From NCBI RefSeq assembly GCF_001956295.1, contig NZ_MRTD01000005.1, positions 358,293 to 422,292 of the forward strand: DNA of 64,000 bases. Direction: 5' to 3'. The number at the start of each line of letters is the position of its first letter. Within the stretch, counting starts at the first letter, position 1. The DNA comes from Paenibacillus sp. FSL A5-0031. Its GTDB lineage: Bacteria > Bacillota > Bacilli > Paenibacillales > Paenibacillaceae. The position numbers and the translations under genes are program-made. Below, one piece after another: positions 54,966 through 63,765 of this stretch. Under the pieces are notes generated by a model. The model did no database searches. It was not told the origin of the DNA and worked only from the letters and a program-made list of their open reading frames with translations.

Positions 54966-56555
54966 ATGAATTGGCAAATATTCGATGTGAATGAGTGGGT
55001 TTATCCGGATACTGAATTATCAAATGCAGGGGCGAGAAGCATTAATCTAGAGACGGCGCGAGGCACCTATATTGGCTGCCAAATCTTGTTGGAGGGACTC
55101 CCTTCTAATACGGAAATAACATGGGAATATGTCTCGGCCGATTCTGAATTTGTGAAAAATACGTCTATGTATCAGCTCATTGATGTTCAGGTGAATGAGA
55201 ATACAGGGCCTGATTATTCCACCGTACCTGTAGGCACTCCAGCCGATTATGTAACACGACTTGCGCCGTTCCGTGTATACGATGCTCTAAAGCCGGTCGG
55301 CGAGGAATTCCAAGCGCGTGCTGAAAAAGATGCCCTATATGTTTGCTGGAAAGTGGACGAATCCGCAAATCCACATCAGCATGTCGGGGAGCTGCGTTTC
55401 CATATTGATGGCAATAGCTATGTCGTTCCTGTTGAAATAGAGGTGTTTAAAGCTAAAGTTGCCAAAGAGGAAACGCTGTCGATTACGAATTGGTTCTCAT
55501 TTGGCAATATAGCAAAGTGGCATAACCTCGAAAAATGGTCGGAGCCCTTCTGGAACATGGTTTACCAATACGGAGAAGCGATGCGCCGGACTCGTCAAAC
55601 TCATTTCTTAGTCGGCATGGAATTGGTTGATATCAAGGAAACGGGAAAAGGCAGCTATGAATTTGACTTCTCGCGTGTCGAGACGTTAATCAAAATGTTT
55701 CTAGGTCTGGGCTTCACCCGTATAGAAGGCGGGCATATAGCTGGTCGAAGAGGCTGGGACGATTCGTTTTTCGTTTTAAACTATGATACCAACATAAAAG
55801 CAACAAGCCCGGAAGGCTATACATTTATATCGCAATACCTATCTTCCTGGAACAAGTTCCTTGCCACTAACGGCTGGATGAGCTTAACTGTACAGCATAT
55901 TGCTGATGAACCGCTTGAAGAGTCGGCTCAAGATTATCGGGTCTTGGCAGGCATAGTTAGAAAGTTCATGCCGGGGGTTCCACTTATTGACGCAATCATT
56001 CATACGGAACTGGAAGGAGCATTAGATATTTGGGTGCCAACGAATAGGGACTATGATCGCAACAAATCGGCTTACGAAAGAATCCAGGCTGGCGGCGATA
56101 CATTATGGTTTTATACATGCTGGAACCCAGGCGGTCATTATATGAATCGCTTTCTAGATATTCCGCTTCTCAAAACAAGATTTCTGCACTGGGGCAATTA
56201 CTTATACAAAATGGATGGCTATCTCCACTGGGGATTGAATTATTACCTGGAAGGCCAAGATCCATTTGAATTGACGAATCCCATGCTTGCTCCAATCGTT
56301 CATACCAAAAGGGTGCCTGCCGGCGATACCCATATCGTCTATCCGGGTACGAATGGACCTTGGCTAAGCATGAGGCTGGAGTCGATGAGGATGGGCATTG
56401 AGGATTATGAATTGCTTCAACAGATAGCTCAAGCTGACCGTAAAATAGCGGATGAGCTAGTAAACTCCTGCATGAGAAGCTTTACAGAAGCAAATACCGA
56501 TGCAGCAGCATTTCAGCAAGTACATCGACGATTGCTCGAAGCCGCATCCATCTGA
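54966..56555 (+). CDS. DUF4091 (GH123-like) protein
   Basis: 530 residues from ATG 54966, with GAGGAGG 8 bases upstream. An N-terminal beta-sandwich (about 1-165) is followed by a barrel with the DUF4091 hallmarks: VQHIADEP (acidic pair typical of the active site), LDIWVPTNRDYD, LWFYTCWNPGG, HWGNYLYKMDGYLHWGLNYY, and a helical end SMRLESMRMGIEDYELL. No signal peptide. GH123 members are beta-N-acetylgalactosaminidases; DUF4091 proteins of bacteria are mostly uncharacterised. Placed after a phosphoesterase and before a kinase/regulator pair. Confidence 0.82.
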   Translation: MNWQIFDVNEWVYPDTELSNAGARSINLETARGTYIGCQILLEGLPSNTEITWEYVSADSEFVKNTSMYQLIDVQVNENTGPDYSTVPVGTPADYVTRLAPFRVYDALKPVGEEFQARAEKDALYVCWKVDESANPHQHVGELRFHIDGNSYVVPVEIEVFKAKVAKEETLSITNWFSFGNIAKWHNLEKWSEPFWNMVYQYGEAMRRTRQTHFLVGMELVDIKETGKGSYEFDFSRVETLIKMFLGLGFTRIEGGHIAGRRGWDDSFFVLNYDTNIKATSPEGYTFISQYLSSWNKFLATNGWMSLTVQHIADEPLEESAQDYRVLAGIVRKFMPGVPLIDAIIHTELEGALDIWVPTNRDYDRNKSAYERIQAGGDTLWFYTCWNPGGHYMNRFLDIPLLKTRFLHWGNYLYKMDGYLHWGLNYYLEGQDPFELTNPMLAPIVHTKRVPAGDTHIVYPGTNGPWLSMRLESMRMGIEDYELLQQIAQADRKIADELVNSCMRSFTEANTDAAAFQQVHRRLLEAASI

Positions 56556-56675
56556 ATGGCACCTACTAACACCATAACTTCCTGCTAAGCGCTTGATATT
56601 TTTATTTATCAGTTTCTTAGTAGGGAGTCCCCACATCATTTTCATCAACCTACGCATGAGAATGGAGCGATAGAC

Positions 56676-57689
56676 GTGTCCTTGCTGCGTAAGCTTTCGA
56701 TTCGTTCACAGTTATCCATAATCGCGTTATCCATCACCTTTGTCTTACTTTTCATCTTATGCACCAGCTATTTGCAAATGGCTAAGATCATTAGCTCAAA
56801 CAGTGAAAAATATTCGAGCGAGATTGTAGATATGGTCCCTAAAGACGCACTGATGCGCGACATGAACGCGATTCACTTTTCTTTTATTTGGATATTTGTG
56901 TTTGGAGCTGTTATCGCAGCAGCTATGTTCACTATTATTACAAGCAACATTTTGCTTAACAAGAACGATTCCTTAGCCAAAGAGCTTCTGGATACAAATG
57001 CGGTGCTTTCCTTCATGCAGCTAGAGAAGAAGAAAGCTGAGCTTGCATACCTGCGCTGCCAAATTAATCCTCATTTTCTCTATAATACGCTGGAAATGAT
57101 CAAAGGAATGGCTGCAGTAAAAGGGGTTCTTGAAATTAGAGAGGCTGCCGCTTTGCTTGGAAGTATATTTCATTACAGCGTTAAGGGGGCAGGAAATGTT
57201 CCCTTGGACACGGAGCTTTCTATCATCGAGTCATATTTACAAATTCAAAAGCTGCGTTTTGGTACCCGCTTTAGTGTGAAATTTGATATCGATGGTCTTG
57301 CCCGCAACTGCCATGTGCCGAAGATGATTTTGCAGCCAATTGTCGAAAATGCGGTTTATCACGGACTAGAGTTAAATGAAAAGCAAGGTTTATTAAGGAT
57401 AAGCGCTTATCTGGATGTGTACAGAGACTTGATTATCGTCATTGAGGACGATGGGGTAGGGATGAATCAAGCTCAACTGGAGCGGGTCCAATCTACATTG
57501 TCGGACTCGGAGCCGAGTGGATTGCTGATAGGCGAGAGAGATAACAGCATCGGTTTTGCCAATGTGAATGTAAGGATCAAGCTGATCTGTGGTTCAGAGT
57601 ATGGACTTGATATTGCTAGCAAGGAAGGTGAAGGAACTCGGGTAACGGTGAAGCTGTCGACGAAGGGGGAATTTTCGAATGTATTATAA
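56676..57689 (+). CDS. Short sensor histidine kinase, YesM-like
   Basis: 337 residues from GTG 56676 (GGAGCG upstream). Two membrane segments (about 15-35 and 63-85) enclose only about 25 outside residues, so it has no real extracellular sensor, unlike the other kinases here (575-600 residues). QINPHFLYNT with His 133; ATP site PIVENAVYHG, DDGVGM and GFANVNVRIK. It overlaps the regulator gene by 11 bases. It may sense the membrane state or a partner, such as the transporter, instead of a free ligand. Confidence 0.88.
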   Translation: MSLLRKLSIRSQLSIIALSITFVLLFILCTSYLQMAKIISSNSEKYSSEIVDMVPKDALMRDMNAIHFSFIWIFVFGAVIAAAMFTIITSNILLNKNDSLAKELLDTNAVLSFMQLEKKKAELAYLRCQINPHFLYNTLEMIKGMAAVKGVLEIREAAALLGSIFHYSVKGAGNVPLDTELSIIESYLQIQKLRFGTRFSVKFDIDGLARNCHVPKMILQPIVENAVYHGLELNEKQGLLRISAYLDVYRDLIIVIEDDGVGMNQAQLERVQSTLSDSEPSGLLIGERDNSIGFANVNVRIKLICGSEYGLDIASKEGEGTRVTVKLSTKGEFSNVL

Positions 57690-59115
57690 GGTTCTGCTAG
57701 TTGATGATGAAGCATGGGTTGCTGAGAGTCTTAAGGCGAGTGTTAATTGGCATGCTTATGGGTTTGAGGTTGTAGGAATGGCTCATAACGGGACAGAGGC
57801 ACTGACCATGTTTGAAGCTATACTTCCCGATATCGTATTCACCGATATCCGTATGCCAGGTATGAATGGTCTGGAGCTTATTAAAAAAGCACGTGAGCTT
57901 CCGCATAAAGCGCAATTTATTGTCGTAAGCGGCTATGCAGAATTTGCTTATGCGCAGAAGGCGCTCTCTTATGGTGCGCTTGCTTATTGCCTTAAGCCGT
58001 TCGATGAAGAGGATATTATATCGATCCTAAGCAAATTCAAGAAAAATAATGAAGCACAACATGAGACAGCTGAAAATCCACTTCAATTATTTTTGGAAGA
58101 ACCAAACGAAACAAATCGCAATAGGCTTACACACAAGCTCGAACAATATGGCTTAATGGATGGCTTTAATGATGGAGTTGGCCTAATCGTCTGTTCCACT
58201 ATCGGTAATGAGTCATTACAGGCTTCAGAGAACTATTTGCAGGTTAAGATCGGAAGATCAAAGTCACTGTATCTCGTGGCCTGGGCTCAATTGGAGAAGA
58301 CAATTAATGAAATAAGCAAAGGGATGCCTGATCGGATCCGTGGAATTGGCGTAAGTGAAAAAATAACAGAAATAGAGAAACTAAAGGAATCGGTTGAAAT
58401 CGCGAATTCATTAGCTGATCATTATTTTATTACTGGTAAAGCAGCGATATTTCGCAAAAAAACCCCGATACGCAAACCTTTTAACGAAATGCTGAAGAGA
58501 ATTGATGATGCTATTCGAATAGGTGATATAGCTGCTGCGAATGTTGCTTTTGACCAAGTACTCGTCCTGTTCAGAGAAGGAAGTCTGACAATTAGCCATG
58601 CACTCCAGCTTTATAATATCGTACTTTCATTCATGTACCAGTTTGGAATTGAGCTGTCCGATAAGATGTTATATAGCAATGAACTGCTGCTTGCTTCTTT
58701 TGGCTCTCTATCTGAAATGATTCATTGTTTACGTCAATATGTAAGCAGATATATTCTTGAAGCGACTGAAAACGTCTCACAAGAAATTAGCAATGAAACC
58801 TTTAGAGCTATTCTGAACTATGTGAATCAAAATTACATTCAAGATATATCGATACAGAGCTTATCGATCAAGTTTTATACAAACCCTAGTTATATCAGTC
58901 AATTATTCAAAAAGGAAGTAGGTGAGACGTTTACAGCATATATCGCCAAATTACGCATTACCTATGCCTGCAAGCTGCTTGGCAATACTAATTTAATGGT
59001 GGGTGAAATTGCAGAAAAGGCGGGATATCAGGATTATTTCTACTTCACAAAAATTTTCAAAAAAGTTGTTGGTACCACGCCATCAAGGTTCCGTGCGGAG
59101 ATGAAGCTCGCGTAG
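57679..59115 (+). CDS. Response regulator, YesN type, AraC output
   Basis: 478 residues. Receiver with D9/D10, phosphoacceptor D56 (VFTDIRMPGMNG) and lysine in AYCLKPFDEED; middle region; AraC helix-turn-helix in the last 100 residues (YQDYFYFTKIFKKVVGTTPSRFR). The ribosome site is inside the kinase gene (AAGGGGGAA). It likely controls the cre-preceded binding-protein operon downstream. Confidence 0.9.
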   Translation: MYYKVLLVDDEAWVAESLKASVNWHAYGFEVVGMAHNGTEALTMFEAILPDIVFTDIRMPGMNGLELIKKARELPHKAQFIVVSGYAEFAYAQKALSYGALAYCLKPFDEEDIISILSKFKKNNEAQHETAENPLQLFLEEPNETNRNRLTHKLEQYGLMDGFNDGVGLIVCSTIGNESLQASENYLQVKIGRSKSLYLVAWAQLEKTINEISKGMPDRIRGIGVSEKITEIEKLKESVEIANSLADHYFITGKAAIFRKKTPIRKPFNEMLKRIDDAIRIGDIAAANVAFDQVLVLFREGSLTISHALQLYNIVLSFMYQFGIELSDKMLYSNELLLASFGSLSEMIHCLRQYVSRYILEATENVSQEISNETFRAILNYVNQNYIQDISIQSLSIKFYTNPSYISQLFKKEVGETFTAYIAKLRITYACKLLGNTNLMVGEIAEKAGYQDYFYFTKIFKKVVGTTPSRFRAEMKLA

Positions 59116-59302
59116 GCGCTTCTTTTATTAGAGGGTATACCTGCTCACGGTGTATTAGTATGTAAAATTTTTAGATAATCTATCGTTATTTATTATGAGA
59201 TTTGATGGACCTTATCGTTTAGGTTATTTATGTAGAAAAAGTATGAATTTGTACAGATACCTCGCTCTAAACCAAACTCTTATAATTAGGATTACAACCA
59301 AA

Positions 59303-59316
59303 TGTAACCGCTTTCA
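59303..59316 (+). promoter_or_regulatory. cre site, full consensus match
   Basis: TGTAACCGCTTTCA fits the TGWAANCGNTNWCA consensus at every position. It lies 91 bases before the start codon at 59407 and 17 bases after a TATAAT at 59281-59286, where CcpA could block elongation or, with another promoter, initiation. Confidence 0.6.
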
Positions 59317-59406
59317 AATATGCTCCAATCCTTATACATTAGGCGATCATTCATTTGGGTTTAGTAAGGAATGTATCTAAAAAATGATATTAAGGGGGAA
59401 AGAAGA

Positions 59407-60720
59407 ATGAAGCTAAAATTATTAACGATGATGCTGGTTTTTGCAATGTTTGTATTTACTGGCTGCTCGCAAAATTCCGGATCTAATGCGCCTAAGGATG
59501 AGCCAACCCCGGCTCCTACAACGGAGACCGTCGAAGAGACGGCAACTGAAGCGCCACCATCAACTGCGCCAGTCGATGAGAAGATTGACTTCAAAGGCGG
59601 AACGATCCGCATCGGGCAATGGTGGGGAATGGAAAACTATTTGAATGAGGAAGAGAAGGAAATGCAGCGCAAAGCAGAGGAAAAATACAATGTGAAAATT
59701 GAGTATGTAACTGTACCTTTCGCTGAGATTCAATCAAGAATAGTAACAACTTCCGTAGCAGGGCAGCCTTTTGCCGACATTATTATGATTCCGACGGAAT
59801 GGGCGATTCCAAAGATGGTTAGTGAGGGGTATCTTCGCAATATTGACGACCTAGTGGATATGAAAGACCCTAACTGGAATCAAGTTATGTTGAAGAATGG
59901 CAGCTACGGCGGGAAGCAGTACAGCTTCACTGACAAGGACAATAACGGCAATGGATTCTACTATAACAAAACGTTAATTCAAAAATTCGGTTTAGAAGAT
60001 CCTTATGAATTGCAGGAAAAGGGGGAATGGACTTGGGATAAGTTTCTAGCGATGGCCAAAGCCGCTACGAAGGATGGCGTATTCGGCGTAACTCCTTACG
60101 ATACAGCTTCGAGCCTAACGCTTCCTTTCATTTACTCCAATAACGGATCTGTAACGAAAGATGACCAAATTACATTTGAGGGACCGGAAGCATTAGAAGC
60201 TATACAGTTTGTCTCCGATTTATACAATGTTCATAAAGTTGTGGGCGGATCTTTTGTGGAAGGTAAAGCGCTATTCTATCCTGGAGCTCGTTGGGTTTCA
60301 GCAGATTTCAATGGCAGCCTGGCCGATGACTGGGGTTATGTATTCTTTCCTAAGGGTCCTAAAGCAACCGAATATGTTGTTCCAATAACTGTAAACATGT
60401 GGCATCTGATGGCGGATGTAGAAAACCCTAAAGCAGTTATGACAGTTTGGCAGGAGCTTTATGAGAGAAACCCTGAAAAAGGCTATGATGGCGTAATTCG
60501 TGGAGAAGAAGCTAACTTTAGAAGTGAAGAGGGTCTCAATACACTACGTAAAATGCTTGGTAACGGAACGGTGATGCAGTTCTTTGCCTATGATGGCTTC
60601 CAGGGTTATTTCGATGAAGCGATTAATAATATCATGACAGGAAAAGCGACACCCGCAAGTGAACTTGCGAGAATTAAACCGCTTGCTCAGGCTGCAATTG
60701 ATGTGACTTTGAAGAAATAG
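59407..60720 (+). CDS. Extracellular solute-binding lipoprotein (family 1)
   Basis: 437 residues from ATG 59407 with AAGGGGGAA upstream. Lipobox FTGC with cysteine 20, a Pro/Thr/Glu-rich linker, then the classic maltose/glycerol-phosphate-type fold (WWGMENYLNEEEKEMQRKAEEKY, GQPFADIIMIPTEW, GFYYNKTLI). A different subfamily from the LipO-like proteins in the earlier loci. First gene of an operon with a second, giant binding protein and a MalF-type permease. Confidence 0.9.
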   Translation: MKLKLLTMMLVFAMFVFTGCSQNSGSNAPKDEPTPAPTTETVEETATEAPPSTAPVDEKIDFKGGTIRIGQWWGMENYLNEEEKEMQRKAEEKYNVKIEYVTVPFAEIQSRIVTTSVAGQPFADIIMIPTEWAIPKMVSEGYLRNIDDLVDMKDPNWNQVMLKNGSYGGKQYSFTDKDNNGNGFYYNKTLIQKFGLEDPYELQEKGEWTWDKFLAMAKAATKDGVFGVTPYDTASSLTLPFIYSNNGSVTKDDQITFEGPEALEAIQFVSDLYNVHKVVGGSFVEGKALFYPGARWVSADFNGSLADDWGYVFFPKGPKATEYVVPITVNMWHLMADVENPKAVMTVWQELYERNPEKGYDGVIRGEEANFRSEEGLNTLRKMLGNGTVMQFFAYDGFQGYFDEAINNIMTGKATPASELARIKPLAQAAIDVTLKK

Positions 60721-60745
60721 GATTTGGTTGCATAAAACGCTGCGC

Positions 60746-60776
60746 GCACCCCAATTCATTTCTATGGTTGGGGTGC
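60746..60776 (+). other. Intergenic hairpin between two binding-protein genes
   Basis: Arms GCACCCCAA and TTGGGGTGC (9 perfect pairs) around 13 bases, no T-run. Placed like the hairpins that follow other binding-protein genes in the window. Confidence 0.6.
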
Positions 60777-60804
60777 TGCTCATAAGCGGGAAGGGGGATT
60801 CCAT

Positions 60805-63747
60805 ATGGCCAACGTCAATAAATATGGAATAGTCAAGGTAGTACTTTTAGTCACGCTCTCTGCTGTGTGTATCCTGCCCCAGAGCTTTCAATCAAAGGGG
60901 ATGTCCACGGTAAAGGCAGCCTCAAATGCTGCTGATACATCTGAAACTATCTCGGAGCAGATGCTCGGTAGTAAGAGTGAGAACGGATACGACCAATATT
61001 TGGTGAAGCATCAGAATGCACCTAGGCCTGATCAAGAGATTATCATCCCAGGAGATACCTTCTCTAAAGTGGTAGACATGAAGGCTAACGTCGTTAACGA
61101 CATGGCTGGATTGGCGGGCAATGCGGTTGAATCGGATGAAACGGGAAGTATCTCATGGGAGTTCGATGTAACGAATGAAGGTTTATATAATATTGCAATA
61201 AATTTTCACCCAATGGAGGGTAAAGGTGCGGATATTGACCGCGAGCTGCTGGTTGATGGAGAAGCGCCGTTTGCTGAGAGCAGAAACTTAGTGTTCGGAA
61301 GAGTGTGGACGAGCAAAGCGGAAATTGCACGTGATAAGCGTGGGAATGACACCCATGTCCAGCAGGTAGAGCTGCCGATGTGGCAGGAGACGTACGCACA
61401 AAGTGCGGATGGTCGCCACAATGAACCCTATTTATATTATTTTTCTCAAGGGAAGCACAGCATCACTTTAGTTTCCGCAAAGGAAAAGATGCTGATTCGT
61501 TCTATCAAGCTGAACCAAGTTGAACAAGCGAAGGGTTACGAAGCGGTTGCCGCTGAATATGAATCGAATGGTTATAAAGATGCTTCTGATGTCATGATCA
61601 AGGTTCAAGGGGAATTAGCGTCCTTGAAGTCAAGTCAAGTACTTTATCCGATGATGGATCGCAGTAGCCCGTCTACCGAGCCTTATCATATGTCTCAAAT
61701 CCGACTTAATACGATTGGCGGCTTCAACTGGTCGGAATCCGGTCAGTGGATGACTTGGGATATAGAAGTGCCGGAAGATGGACTTTATCATATCGGCATT
61801 AAATATAAACAAAGCTTTCAACGAGGTATGATTTCTTATCGCAAAATGTATATTGACGGCAAGCTGCCGTTTCAGGAGGCTGATGGCATTGCCTTTGGTT
61901 TCTCAACGAACTGGGAAATGAATGAGCTTGGAGACGGGAAGAGTCCGTACCAATATTATTTAACGAAAGGCAAGCACGAGATTAAGCTTGAAGTGACACT
62001 CGGAGAAATGGCATTGCTGCTGCGAACAGTGGAGTCCAGCGTGCTGGATCTAAATTATATTTTCCGGCGCATTATTATGGTGACGGGCACGGTACCGGAT
62101 GAATATCGGGATTATCAGCTTGATAAAAAAATTCCAGAGATGATTGAAGTTTTCACCAAACAAATTGAAGTGTTGAAATCTATAGTTGAGCGTGTAGAGA
62201 AAATATCTGGCGGCAGCAGTGATCGCACAGCTTCATTGAATCGGCTCATTTTTCAGCTGCAAGACATGGTAGATGCTCCAGAGACAATAGCACGCCGGTT
62301 AGAGACGTTCAAATCCAATACAAGCTCATTAGGAGATTGGATTTATTCTATCAATTATATGCCTTTATCGATTGATTATCTTGTCATCGCCTCTCCTGAT
62401 AAGAAAATGCCTGCTGTCAAAGCGAAGTTTTTCAAAAGAATGAAGCATCAAGTGGGTACGTTCATGCTCTCTTTCTTCACCGATTACAATCTGCTCAGTT
62501 CGACGGAGAAAGGCAGTAAAAAAATCACGGTGTGGATGACGCAGGGTATTGATCAGGCAAAAATTGCGAAGCGGCTTATTGATGAGTCATTTACTCCTGA
62601 AACCGGAGTTGCCGTCGACATAAAAGTGGTCAGTGAAGGCGTGCTCATGCAAGCCATGCTGGCAGGACGCGGTCCTGATGTTTCCTTCGCTCTGCCGGAA
62701 GATAAGCCAGTCAATTATGCCTTGCGGAATGCAGTGGAGGATTTATCCAAATATCCTGGGTTCGACAAGGTGAAGCAGCGCTTCCATGAGAGCGCATTAG
62801 TTCCTTATGAATTTAATAAGGGAACATTCGCGCTGCCTATTGAGCAGCAATTTCCGGTTTTATTTTATCGGAAGGATATTCTCGAGGAAATGAATCTGGA
62901 GGTTCCGCAAACATGGGAGGATGTCTTTGAGATCATTCCTGAGCTGCAGAAGCAAAATCTGTTATTCGGCTTCCCTATTCAGGTTTTGGTGAAAACGGGG
63001 GCGAACGTACAAGATAACGCTACATTGCCGGTTAACTTTACCTTTGGCACGATGCTGTTCCAAAACGGCGGGGAAATTTATCGCAAAGGTGATAAAGCCA
63101 GCGCACTAGATACTGAGGTGTCTGTAAAATCATTTATCGATTGGACGGAATTATATACGACCTATAAGCTGCCGTTAACGACCGACTTCGTCAACCGTTT
63201 CCGCAGTGGAGAGATGCCAATCGCGATTGCTGACTATACGAGATTCAATCTCATCAACGTCGTTGCACCGGAGCTGAAAGGACTATGGAATTTTACTCTT
63301 GTGCCAGGACTTGAGCAGGCTGACGGCACTATTCACCGGGAAGTTCCTGCAACTGGAACCGCTGCTATTATGCTGAAGGACAGTAAGCATAAGGAGGAAG
63401 CATGGTCCTTCCTAGATTGGTGGACCAGCACGGACGTACAGGCGAAGTACAGTCTTGAAATTGAAGCCATTTTCGGGCCGGCTGGAAGAACTTCCACAGC
63501 TAATCTGGAAGCGGTGGCTCGGATTCCTTGGCAGGTGAAGGATTACAACGTATTAATGGAGCAGTGGAAATGGGCAAAGGGATTGCCAGAGGTTGCTGGC
63601 GGATATTTCACTGGCCGTCATCTTGACAATGCGTTCCGCAGCGTCGTTATCTCTAACGAGGATCCACGTGAAGCGATAGACCATTATACGAAATTTATTA
63701 ATGAGGAAATTGTGAAAAAACGAAAAGAGTTCGGCTTGCCAAACTAG
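60805..63747 (+). CDS. Giant solute-binding protein with two N-terminal beta-sandwich modules
   Basis: 980 residues. A signal peptide (about 40 residues, ending VKAAS) without a lipobox. Two related beta-sandwich modules of CBM35/CBM6 appearance follow, around 85-235 (SISWEFDVTNEGLYNIAI, LLVDGEAPFAESRNLVFG, YFSQGKHSITL) and 275-420 (WMTWDIEVPEDGLYHIGI, MYIDGKLPFQEADGIAFG, YLTKGKHEIKL). Then a helical linker, and a family-1 solute-binding domain (about 580-975; RRFHESALVP-like region, FPVLFYRKDILEEMNLEVPQTW, AWSFLDWWTS). GGGGGAT precedes the ATG. It would stay outside the cell, perhaps holding a polymer while feeding the permease encoded next. Confidence 0.82.
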   Translation: MANVNKYGIVKVVLLVTLSAVCILPQSFQSKGMSTVKAASNAADTSETISEQMLGSKSENGYDQYLVKHQNAPRPDQEIIIPGDTFSKVVDMKANVVNDMAGLAGNAVESDETGSISWEFDVTNEGLYNIAINFHPMEGKGADIDRELLVDGEAPFAESRNLVFGRVWTSKAEIARDKRGNDTHVQQVELPMWQETYAQSADGRHNEPYLYYFSQGKHSITLVSAKEKMLIRSIKLNQVEQAKGYEAVAAEYESNGYKDASDVMIKVQGELASLKSSQVLYPMMDRSSPSTEPYHMSQIRLNTIGGFNWSESGQWMTWDIEVPEDGLYHIGIKYKQSFQRGMISYRKMYIDGKLPFQEADGIAFGFSTNWEMNELGDGKSPYQYYLTKGKHEIKLEVTLGEMALLLRTVESSVLDLNYIFRRIIMVTGTVPDEYRDYQLDKKIPEMIEVFTKQIEVLKSIVERVEKISGGSSDRTASLNRLIFQLQDMVDAPETIARRLETFKSNTSSLGDWIYSINYMPLSIDYLVIASPDKKMPAVKAKFFKRMKHQVGTFMLSFFTDYNLLSSTEKGSKKITVWMTQGIDQAKIAKRLIDESFTPETGVAVDIKVVSEGVLMQAMLAGRGPDVSFALPEDKPVNYALRNAVEDLSKYPGFDKVKQRFHESALVPYEFNKGTFALPIEQQFPVLFYRKDILEEMNLEVPQTWEDVFEIIPELQKQNLLFGFPIQVLVKTGANVQDNATLPVNFTFGTMLFQNGGEIYRKGDKASALDTEVSVKSFIDWTELYTTYKLPLTTDFVNRFRSGEMPIAIADYTRFNLINVVAPELKGLWNFTLVPGLEQADGTIHREVPATGTAAIMLKDSKHKEEAWSFLDWWTSTDVQAKYSLEIEAIFGPAGRTSTANLEAVARIPWQVKDYNVLMEQWKWAKGLPEVAGGYFTGRHLDNAFRSVVISNEDPREAIDHYTKFINEEIVKKRKEFGLPN

Positions 63748-63765
63748 AGAGAGGGGGCGGTTGTA

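Noticed and set aside
59195..59380. 61-codon open frame before the family-1 binding-protein gene
   Set aside because: No ribosome site, odd composition, and it covers the cre site and promoter region.
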